Part shown: positions 1 to 5,474 of the stretch, piece by piece
How positions within the stretch are numbered: position 1 is the stretch's first letter
How the letters are laid out: each line of letters starts with the position of its first letter
From: Cytophagales bacterium
GTDB lineage: Bacteria > Bacteroidota > Bacteroidia > Cytophagales > Cyclobacteriaceae
Length of the DNA stretch: 5,474 nucleotides
Assembly: GCA_003454975.1 (NCBI GenBank)
Contig: DMST01000349.1
Coordinates: 667-6,140 of the forward strand
Direction of reading: 5' to 3'
The notes under the pieces: generated by a model
Databases searched by the model: none
Told to the model about the DNA's origin: nothing
Seen by the model: the letters and a program-made list of their open reading frames with translations, nothing else
Made by a program: the position numbers and the translations under genes

Positions 1-3000
1 GAGCTAACCGCGGAACGGTTTATCGAGAACCCCTACCAAGAAGGGCGCCGCCTGTACCGCACGGGCGATGTAGGCAAATGGACCGAGGACGGTCAGCTGC
101 TGTTTGTGGGCCGTATGGATGACCAGGTGAAAATCCGCGGATACCGGATAGAGCTTGGTGAGGTACAATACCACATGGAGTCCGTAGCGGGAGTGGACCA
201 GGCGGTAGTATTGGTGTTGCCCGTGCGCGGTGAAGACAGCCTGGTGGCCTACTGGTCCGGAACGGATGTGACCCCATCGCACTTGGAGGCGGCTTTGCAA
301 GAGGCCATGCCTGCTTTTATGCAGCCAAGCGTGGTCATGCAACTCGATGAAATTCCGCTGAATAGCAACGGAAAAGTGGACAAGCGCCGTTTGCCCACCC
401 CCGAGGCCCCCGAGGTAACAGGGGATGCGATTCAACCTCCTACTACCGATATGGAGAATGCTCTTTGGGACATCTGGCGGGAGGTGCTGCAGCGAGAAGA
501 CTTTGGTATCACCCATAACTTCTTCGAACTGGGTGGGCACAGCCTGAAGGCCACGCGGGTACGTAGTATGGTGAAGAACCGTTTGCAGAAAGAGCTGACG
601 CTGAATGAGCTGTTTCGGCATCTAACCATTGCGGAGCTAGCCCCCGTGGTATCTGAGAAGGCGGATGATACCCCGGATGCACAGACCTTCCACCCCATAG
701 AAGAAGCAGAAGATGCTCCCGTGCCCTTGTCGTTCACCCAGGAGCGTTTGTGGGTACTTACCAATTTTGAAGAGGCATCGCGTGCCTACCACATGCCTGC
801 GGCTTTTCGGGTAACCGGAACCCTGAATGTACCCCAGTTACAGGCAGCGATTGAGCACGTCATGGACCGCCACGAAAGCCTGCGAACCGTATTTAAAGAA
901 ATTGAAGGTCAGCCGCAGCAAGTAGTCCTTCCGCGGTCCGAGATGGGCTTCTCGGTAGAAGAATCTTCCCTGCCCGAAGGCACCGCATTGAAGACTTTCT
1001 TGGTAGAGCGGTGGCAAGCCCCCTTCGCCCTGACCGACGGGCCTCTGGTCCGGTGCGAAGTCATCCACACTACCGGAGGACAAATCTTGTCCTTCAACAT
1101 GCACCACATCATTAGTGATGGTTGGTCGTTGGGTGTATTGGTAGCCGAGGTCACCCAGGCGTACATAGAGTTGCCAGGGGGACAAGCTATTGCCTCCCAA
1201 CCGTTGTCCATCCAATACAAGGATTTTGCCCGTTGGCAACGCCAACTATTTACCGATGCTTATCTCCAGGAGCAGTTGGCCTATTGGCAACAAGAAGTAT
1301 TTGCTGACGGAGTGCCGGTGCTGGAGTTGCCTACTGACCACCCCCGGCCGGAGGTGAAGACTTACCGAGGGGGCATCTTGCAGCATACTTTCTCCGCTGA
1401 GATTGCCGATGGCCTGAAAAAACTAGCAGCCGAGGAAGGGGCTACCTTATTTATGGCCTTGCTAGCGCAGGTAAACCTGTTGCTCAAAAAGCTGAGCAAT
1501 CAGGATACCCTGGTGGTAGGTACCCCCGTGAGTGGCCGTGATCAGGGCCAATTGCACGATCAGATCGGCTTTTACGTGAACACCCTGCCCATCAAAAATA
1601 CCCTGGCGGGTTCCGATAGCTTCCGCACCCTGGTTGGGCAGCACCGGGAGCAACTTTTGGAAGCCTTTGATCATCAGCAGTTTCCTTTTGAGCTGCTCGT
1701 AGAAGCCCTTCAGCCCCGGCGGGATTTGTCGCGCTCACCCCTGTTTGATGTGATGGTGGTGATGCAAAACTTTGACGGGCCACAGCCCAATGCCTTGGCT
1801 TGGGGAGGGGATACGCACCTGGAAAAACTAGGCTTCAACTCGGAGGTAACGAAGTACGATCTTACATTCTCCTTTGCCGAAGGAGTGGGGGGCATTGAGC
1901 TAGAGCTGGAATACAATAGCGATCTGTACGAGCCAGCCAGTGCCCAGCGGTTGATTGATCAATTGCAGCGGGTGATGGCGCTGACCCTGGCCGCCCCAGA
2001 GGTGCCCGTAGCCGAGGTATCCTTACTTTCTCAAGAGGCCTGGGCTCAGGTGCAATCGCGTTTTGACCAGTCATCCATTGGGTATCAGAAAGACGAAACG
2101 ATTGTTTCTCGGTTTGCCAAAATGGCACGTACCTACCCAGATCGGGAAGCCCTCGTTGTTGGTGAAAAGAGTATTACCTATGCCGAGCTGGATGCTAAAA
2201 GCGGGGCATTAGCGCGTACCTTAGTACACACCTACGGGGTGCAGCCCGAAGAACTCATCGTGCTCCATACAGACCGTTCGGAGTGGATGTTGGTCGCCAT
2301 CTTGGGGGTGCTAAAAGCGGGCGCTGCCTACGTGCCGGTGGATCCGGCTTATCCCGCTTCGCGGATTCAGTACATCGTAGAAGATTCCGCCGCCAGGTTG
2401 GTGCTTACCGACCAGGAGCTATCAGGGAATACCTTAGCTCTGATGGCCGCGCAGCAAGTAGTGATGTTGCCTGAGGTAGATTATGCCCAAACTCCCATTC
2501 AGGTTTCGGTTGCCCCATACCACTTGGCTTATGTGATTTATACCTCCGGCACTACCGGTAAGCCCAAAGGCGTACTGGTTGAGCATAGGAACGTACACCG
2601 ACTCTTCTTCACCGAGCAACCTCTGTTCGATTTCAATGAGCAAGATCGCTGGAGTCTTTTCCATTCGTACTGTTTCGATTTCTCAGTATGGGAGATGTAC
2701 GGTGCCCTGTTGTACGGTGGTGCGGTGGTAATGGTACCGAAAGAGGTAGCCCAAAGCAGTACGGCTTTCTATGATTTTCTGGCGACCGAGCGCATTACGG
2801 TGCTCAATCAAACGCCGACAGCCTTCCGCAGTTTGGCTACCACCAACGAAGGTAAGCTGCAGAACCACCCCGTTCCGGTTCGGTACCTGGTGTTTGGTGG
2901 TGAGGCACTGATGCCCGAAACACTGAAGGCATGGCATGCCGCTTTCCCAGAATGTACCCTGGTAAACATGTACGGGATCACGGAGACCACCGTGCACGTA

Positions 3001-3891
3001 ACCTACAAGGAGATAACCCAAGCGGAAATTGATGCGAATCAGAGCAACATTGGGGTGCCGATACCCACCCTGAGTTGCTACGTGCTCGACCATGACTTGC
3101 AGCCTGCCGCCGTAGGGGTAGTGGGTGAGCTGTGCGTGGGCGGTGCCGGTGTGGCCAGAGGATATCATCAACGGGAAGCACTCACTGCGGAGCGGTTTAT
3201 CCAACATCCGCTTGCGGGCGAAGGGCGGTTGTACCGTTCCGGTGATTTCGCCCGATTGCTGCCCAATGGCGATCTTGAATACATTGGCCGGAAAGATGAC
3301 CAGGTGAAAATCCGTGGACACCGGATCGAGCTTCCTGAAGTGGAAGCAGCGGTATTGAAGCTAGCGGGAGTAAAAGACGCGGTGGTAACCGTACGCAAAA
3401 ATGCTGCGGGTGAGTACGAGCTGATTGCCTACCTGATTGCCGATGAGGAGGCCCACGGCTTTCGGGAAGCCTTGCAAGCGCAGCTACCTGGCTATATGGT
3501 GCCGAGCTACTTTGTGTCGCTACAAGAGTGGCCGCTTACCTCCAACGGCAAACTGGATAAGAAAGCCCTTCCCGAGCCCGAATCTACTGCGCAAAACAAC
3601 TATGTAGCCCCTACCAACGATGTGGAGGCGCGCGTGGTAGCCATCTGGGAAGAGGTGCTCGAACAGTCTCCGATTGGTATTCAGGATAATTTCTTTGATC
3701 TGGGTGGGCATAGCTTGAAAGCGACCCGGGTACTGACGCGCATCATGGAAGAGTTTGGGGTCAAAATTGACCTCAAGAATCTCTTCATCGACCCTACCAT
3801 AGAGCACCTAAGCCAGTACATCAATACCCTGCTGTGGGTGGAAGCTGGTAAAGAGGAACTAGAAACTGAACAAGACGAGCTACTTATCTAA
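1..3891 (+). CDS. Non-ribosomal peptide synthetase, 5'-truncated: (A)-T-C-A(Thr)-T
   Basis: Cytoplasmic multimodular NRPS that activates amino acids as adenylates, holds them as phosphopantetheine thioesters and joins them. The frame is open from base 1 (1296 residues visible, counted from there); the true start lies upstream. The GTG at 106 falls inside an A domain between motifs A7 and A8 and is not a start. Domains: C-terminal part of an A domain (1 to ~135: YRTGDV 19-24, A8 from G37, NGKVDK 123-128 with Lys125); T1 (~143-210, LGGHS with Ser181); C (~240-680: SFTQERLW 244-251, RHESLRTVF 290-298, HHIISDG 368-374 with catalytic His369, YVNTL 525-529, RRDLSRSPLF 573-582); A (~695-1195, threonine code); T2 (~1203-1275, Ser1238); acidic tail to the TAA. 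Every catalytic motif seen is intact. The C domain follows T with no epimerase, so LCL type is inferred. No thioesterase is present, so the chain passes to the next protein, encoded 11 bases downstream. NRPS identity is certain; the product is unknown. Confidence 0.97.
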   Translation, partial: ELTAERFIENPYQEGRRLYRTGDVGKWTEDGQLLFVGRMDDQVKIRGYRIELGEVQYHMESVAGVDQAVVLVLPVRGEDSLVAYWSGTDVTPSHLEAALQEAMPAFMQPSVVMQLDEIPLNSNGKVDKRRLPTPEAPEVTGDAIQPPTTDMENALWDIWREVLQREDFGITHNFFELGGHSLKATRVRSMVKNRLQKELTLNELFRHLTIAELAPVVSEKADDTPDAQTFHPIEEAEDAPVPLSFTQERLWVLTNFEEASRAYHMPAAFRVTGTLNVPQLQAAIEHVMDRHESLRTVFKEIEGQPQQVVLPRSEMGFSVEESSLPEGTALKTFLVERWQAPFALTDGPLVRCEVIHTTGGQILSFNMHHIISDGWSLGVLVAEVTQAYIELPGGQAIASQPLSIQYKDFARWQRQLFTDAYLQEQLAYWQQEVFADGVPVLELPTDHPRPEVKTYRGGILQHTFSAEIADGLKKLAAEEGATLFMALLAQVNLLLKKLSNQDTLVVGTPVSGRDQGQLHDQIGFYVNTLPIKNTLAGSDSFRTLVGQHREQLLEAFDHQQFPFELLVEALQPRRDLSRSPLFDVMVVMQNFDGPQPNALAWGGDTHLEKLGFNSEVTKYDLTFSFAEGVGGIELELEYNSDLYEPASAQRLIDQLQRVMALTLAAPEVPVAEVSLLSQEAWAQVQSRFDQSSIGYQKDETIVSRFAKMARTYPDREALVVGEKSITYAELDAKSGALARTLVHTYGVQPEELIVLHTDRSEWMLVAILGVLKAGAAYVPVDPAYPASRIQYIVEDSAARLVLTDQELSGNTLALMAAQQVVMLPEVDYAQTPIQVSVAPYHLAYVIYTSGTTGKPKGVLVEHRNVHRLFFTEQPLFDFNEQDRWSLFHSYCFDFSVWEMYGALLYGGAVVMVPKEVAQSSTAFYDFLATERITVLNQTPTAFRSLATTNEGKLQNHPVPVRYLVFGGEALMPETLKAWHAAFPECTLVNMYGITETTVHVTYKEITQAEIDANQSNIGVPIPTLSCYVLDHDLQPAAVGVVGELCVGGAGVARGYHQREALTAERFIQHPLAGEGRLYRSGDFARLLPNGDLEYIGRKDDQVKIRGHRIELPEVEAAVLKLAGVKDAVVTVRKNAAGEYELIAYLIADEEAHGFREALQAQLPGYMVPSYFVSLQEWPLTSNGKLDKKALPEPESTAQNNYVAPTNDVEARVVAIWEEVLEQSPIGIQDNFFDLGGHSLKATRVLTRIMEEFGVKIDLKNLFIDPTIEHLSQYINTLLWVEAGKEELETEQDELLI
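427..630 (+). other. Peptidyl carrier (T) domain 1
   Basis: Residues ~143-210 of the first protein. Carries the amino acid or peptide made by the upstream module on a 4'-phosphopantetheine arm. The attachment serine is Ser181 (bases 541-543) in the motif NFFELGGHSLKATRV at 173-187. It lies between the partial A domain and the C domain, so it supplies the donor chain for joining to threonine. The same core motif recurs in T2 almost unchanged. Confidence 0.93.
718..2040 (+). other. Condensation domain 1, probably LCL type
   Basis: Residues ~240-680 of the first protein. Catalyses peptide bond formation between the chain on T1 and threonine on T2. The active-site motif HHIISDGWS (368-376, second His = 369) is intact. 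YKDFARWQ (406-413), the LPTDHPRP segment, IGFYVNTLP (522-530) and the RDLSRSPLF block are all canonical. No epimerase precedes it, so an L-configured donor is expected; this is inferred from domain order, not from a subtype search. Confidence 0.9.
2083..3585 (+). other. Adenylation domain predicted to activate L-threonine
   Basis: Complete A domain, residues ~695-1195 of the first protein. It forms aminoacyl-AMP and loads the T domain that follows. Visible motifs in order: TYAEL 726-730, LKAGAAYVPVD 771-781, YTSGTTGKPKG 847-857 (P-loop-like A3), NMYGITETT 989-997 (A5), GELCVGGAGVARGY 1042-1055 (A6), YRSGDF 1078-1083 (A7), A8 starting GRKDDQVKIRG at 1096 with hinge Asp1099, and NGKLDK 1182-1187 with catalytic Lys1184. 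Hand alignment to GrsA PheA gives pocket residues D893, F894, W897, N936, V964, G966, M990, V998, H999 and K1184. D-F-W-N-V-G-M-V-H-K is a well-known threonine code. Length is normal, with no inserted methyltransferase or other domain. Oddity: A8 reads IELPEVE, with Pro where Gly or Glu is usual. Substrate is inferred from the code; closely related choices such as allo-Thr cannot be excluded. Confidence 0.88.
3607..3825 (+). other. Peptidyl carrier (T) domain 2
   Basis: Residues ~1203-1275 of the first protein. Carries threonine and then the Thr-terminated chain. The phosphopantetheine serine is Ser1238 (bases 3712-3714) in NFFDLGGHSLKATRV at 1230-1244. It is the last catalytic domain of the protein, followed only by a short acidic tail, so its chain must be delivered in trans to the next protein. 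Confidence 0.93.
3838..3891 (+). other. C-terminal acidic docking tail (putative short linear motif)
   Basis: The last 16 residues of the first protein (1281-1296) follow the T domain and hold seven acidic residues, one Lys and a hydrophobic end, DELLI. Short acidic, flexible C-terminal motifs of this kind are the known partners of TubC-type N-terminal docking domains. The next gene begins with such a domain, which supports the assignment. Binding itself is inferred. Confidence 0.65.
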
Positions 3892-3902
3892 GCCAGCCTA
3901 CC
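3892..3902 (+). other. Intergenic junction without Shine-Dalgarno sequence
   Basis: Eleven bases (GCCAGCCTACC) separate the TAA of the first gene from the ATG of the second. No GGAGG-like site is visible here or in the last ~20 bases of the first gene. The tight spacing and same strand point to one transcript, probably with translational coupling. Lack of a Shine-Dalgarno site is common in Bacteroidota. No terminator or promoter fits in this gap. Confidence 0.75.
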
Positions 3903-4076
3903 ATGGAAAACCTTCTAACATTACTTACCAAATACCGCCAACGACAGGTGCACCTTTCTTTGGGTAAAGACGGGGAAAGCCTGAGCGTAAAAGGTGACCT
4001 GAAGGGCTTGAGTGCTGCAGATAAAGCAGAACTCAAAACCCACAAGGAGGCACTGCTCGCTTTTTTCAAAGAACAG
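3903..4076 (+). other. TubC_N-type N-terminal docking domain
   Basis: Residues 1-58 of the second protein. The pattern is an N-terminal helix (ENLLTLLTKYRQRQ), a strand pair (VHLSLGKDG, ESLSVKGD), then LSAADKAELKTHKEALLAFF. This matches the beta-hairpin docking fold first described at the N-terminus of TubC of tubulysin synthesis, including the typical L-x-V-x-G/A then L-x-x-x-x-K-x-x-L-x-x-x-K-x-x-L-L spacing. It is rich in Lys and Arg, which suits binding the acidic tail of the upstream synthetase. It sets the order of the two proteins. Assigned by pattern recognition, not by a profile search. Confidence 0.88.
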
Positions 4077-5474
4077 AAAGCGGCTAAGCAGTTGATTACC
4101 CCAGCGGAGCCGACTGCCGAAGCTTTCCCTTTATCACCCAACCAGCAAACGATCTGGATGCATCAACTGATGGACCCGGAAAGCCTGCTGTATGTGATAC
4201 CCGTGGTGTATGCACACACAGTACCGGGGCTACAGCCTGATCGGGTAGTGGAGGCTTTGACGGCAGTGGTGCAAGCCCACGAGGTGTTGCGGTTGGTTTT
4301 TGAAGTGGAGGAGGGGCAGCCACAACAGCGGCCGGTAGCGGTATCGGCTGCAGACCACCTCACCTGGGTAGAGCTGGCTCACGAAGAGGATGCTTTAGCC
4401 CAGGTAACATCCCATATCGAGCAAGACCAGCAGGTGGCTTTTGCTGATTTGGCAGGTACTCCCCCTTGGCACCTGACGGTTTTCCACCTGGGGCAGGATG
4501 AATACAGATTCTACGTCAAGCTGCACCACCTCATTGCCGATGGTGAGTCCATTCCGCAGTTAATTCAGGAGCTGTTCAAAGCCTACGAGTTGCAGCAGCA
4601 GGGCGGTACCTACCAGTATGATGGCCTACAATACCGGGACTATGTAGCGTGGCTACAAAAGCAGCGTGGGGCAGGATCTGCACAAAGCTTTTGGCAGGAG
4701 CAACTGGGGGGCTACGTTGAGGATTTTACACACTGGCTGTATCGGGAGGAGGGGAGAGTAGAGAACCAGGAGATCGAGCAGACCCATCGCTTTTCGACTG
4801 AGCTTTCTAAGCAGCTACGGGCCTACGCCAAGCAACTCCGCCTCAATCCTTCTACGCTGTTCACCTTTGCCTACACGTGGGCCCTTCGTCAGTACGGACG
4901 GACGCAAGATATGGTGGTGGGTATTCCAGCAGCCAGCCGGAGTCATGCCCAGCTGGGCAATGTACTGGGTGATTTCGTGAATACCCTGCCGTTGCGGGCT
5001 CAGTACACCGATGCCGCCACCTCGGAGCAAGTACTGCGGGACCTACAGAATCAGTACTATCAGGTACTCGAACATCAAATGTACCCCTTCGAGTACATTC
5101 TGAAAGATATAGACTATACCCAGCAGGCTACACAGCCGCTTTTTACCTGCGTGATTGCCTTTCCTACCCACGAGAAACTAGGTAGGAGCGATGACGCCGA
5201 AATGACCTTACGCCGTCACCAAGCCATGTATCCGCTTACCTGTACGGTCATGGATTTCGAAGATGGCTACTCGCTGGTGATGGAGCGCGACCCTCGGTAT
5301 TTCCCTGCAGCGTGGGTTAGCCAGCTGGCCGAAGCCATGGAGACGGTATTGGTGCAGCTCCTCCAAGGCGACCAGCCACTGGAGGCCTTGTCGTTGGTTT
5401 CGGGGAGAAACCAGATTCAACTGGATACTTGGTCGCAAGGGCCCGATACACCGATGACTCCCTCCACCGTGGTG
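3903..5474 (+). CDS. Non-ribosomal peptide synthetase, 3'-truncated: TubC_N docking-C-(A...)
   Basis: Next protein of the assembly line; 524 residues are visible and the frame is still open at the window end. The ATG at 3903 is chosen because the docking domain begins right after it (MENLLTLLTKY) and it sits 11 bases past the previous stop. Domains: TubC_N-like docking domain (~1-58); linker; condensation domain (~75-500) with FPLSPNQQTIW 75-85, AHEVLRLVF 125-133, HHLIADGES 208-216 (catalytic His209, bases 4527-4529), YRDYVAW 244-250, LGDFVNTLPLR 355-365 and HQMYPFEYIL 391-400. The final residues, ending in STVV, look like the linker into an A domain that would start beyond the window. The C domain departs from the canonical form: no LPxDxPRP segment and no RDxSRxPL block. 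It should join the Thr-terminated chain from the first protein to an unknown amino acid. NRPS identity is sure; C subtype is open. Confidence 0.95.
   Translation, partial: MENLLTLLTKYRQRQVHLSLGKDGESLSVKGDLKGLSAADKAELKTHKEALLAFFKEQKAAKQLITPAEPTAEAFPLSPNQQTIWMHQLMDPESLLYVIPVVYAHTVPGLQPDRVVEALTAVVQAHEVLRLVFEVEEGQPQQRPVAVSAADHLTWVELAHEEDALAQVTSHIEQDQQVAFADLAGTPPWHLTVFHLGQDEYRFYVKLHHLIADGESIPQLIQELFKAYELQQQGGTYQYDGLQYRDYVAWLQKQRGAGSAQSFWQEQLGGYVEDFTHWLYREEGRVENQEIEQTHRFSTELSKQLRAYAKQLRLNPSTLFTFAYTWALRQYGRTQDMVVGIPAASRSHAQLGNVLGDFVNTLPLRAQYTDAATSEQVLRDLQNQYYQVLEHQMYPFEYILKDIDYTQQATQPLFTCVIAFPTHEKLGRSDDAEMTLRRHQAMYPLTCTVMDFEDGYSLVMERDPRYFPAAWVSQLAEAMETVLVQLLQGDQPLEALSLVSGRNQIQLDTWSQGPDTPMTPSTVV
4125..5402 (+). 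other. Condensation domain 2, divergent subtype
   Basis: Residues ~75-500 of the second protein. The catalytic motif HHLIADG (208-214) and FVNTLPLR (358-365) are intact, so activity is expected. Against the first C domain, the Arg of RHExLRTxF is replaced by Ala125, the LPxDxPRP segment is absent between ~268 and 296, and RRDLSRSPLF is replaced by a shorter TQQATQPLF. There is no DxxxxD motif, so it is not a heterocyclization domain. The subtype (LCL, modified-residue, dual or hybrid) cannot be decided by eye. Confidence 0.88.

Noticed and set aside
106..108. GTG as a possible start of the first gene
   Set aside because: It is the Val-Gly-Arg of the A8 motif inside an A domain; the reading frame and A-domain homology run back to base 1.
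4..621. Long minus-strand open frame (205 codons) opposite the first A and T domains
   Set aside because: The opposite strand encodes conserved NRPS motifs without a break. The minus-strand protein has no recognisable domain and its segments resemble the minus-strand frame at 3520-3807 only because the plus-strand modules are homologous.
2683..3321. Long minus-strand open frame (212 codons) opposite the threonine A domain
   Set aside because: Shadow of a conserved A domain; no recognisable fold or start context, and the plus strand fully explains the sequence.
3826..3902. Terminator or promoter between the two genes
   Set aside because: Only 11 non-coding bases are present and I see no hairpin with a T-run or promoter-like boxes; the genes look co-transcribed.
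3889..3905. Frameshift or sequencing error splitting one large NRPS into two
   Set aside because: The T domain ends normally with an acidic tail, and the next frame opens with a full docking domain, which is typical of a true protein boundary.
4524..4544. Heterocyclization (Cy) domain in the second protein, as might follow a Thr module
   Set aside because: The motif is HHLIADG, a standard condensation signature; the DxxxxD signature of Cy domains is absent.

Overview
The window lies inside a non-ribosomal peptide synthetase (NRPS) operon. Both genes are on the + strand and both are cut by the window edges. Together they occupy all of the window except an 11-base gap. I see no RNA genes, mobile elements, CRISPR arrays, promoters or terminators. 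The organism cannot be fixed from this sequence. The protein style (first C domain and A domains), moderate GC by eye and the lack of a Shine-Dalgarno sequence before the internal start suggest a member of the Bacteroidota, but this is tentative; a myxobacterial or other source of the cluster is possible.

Region 1 (1-3891) is the 3' part of a large NRPS gene, open in frame from base 1. Its visible order is A domain (C-terminal part only) - T - C - A - T - short acidic tail. The complete A domain has the ten specificity residues D-F-W-N-V-G-M-V-H-K, the classic threonine code. The C domain before it directly follows a T domain with no epimerase, so it is most likely of the LCL type. There is no epimerase, methyltransferase or thioesterase in the visible part.

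Region 2 (3903-5474) is the 5' part of the next NRPS gene. It starts with a TubC_N-type docking domain of about 58 residues, followed by one complete C domain and the beginning of a linker that normally leads to an A domain; the window ends there.

How they work together: the first protein loads an amino acid of unknown identity (its A-domain pocket lies outside the window) on T1, joins it to L-Thr on T2, and hands the chain to the C domain of the second protein. The hand-over probably relies on the acidic C-terminal tail of the first protein binding the N-terminal docking domain of the second. The local order is thus ...X - L-Thr - Y..., with X and Y unknown. The most interesting points are the threonine code, the matched docking elements at the gene junction, and the divergent C domain that receives the Thr-terminated chain. 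I found no sign of a wholly new type of system; this is a well-formed NRPS assembly line whose product I cannot name.
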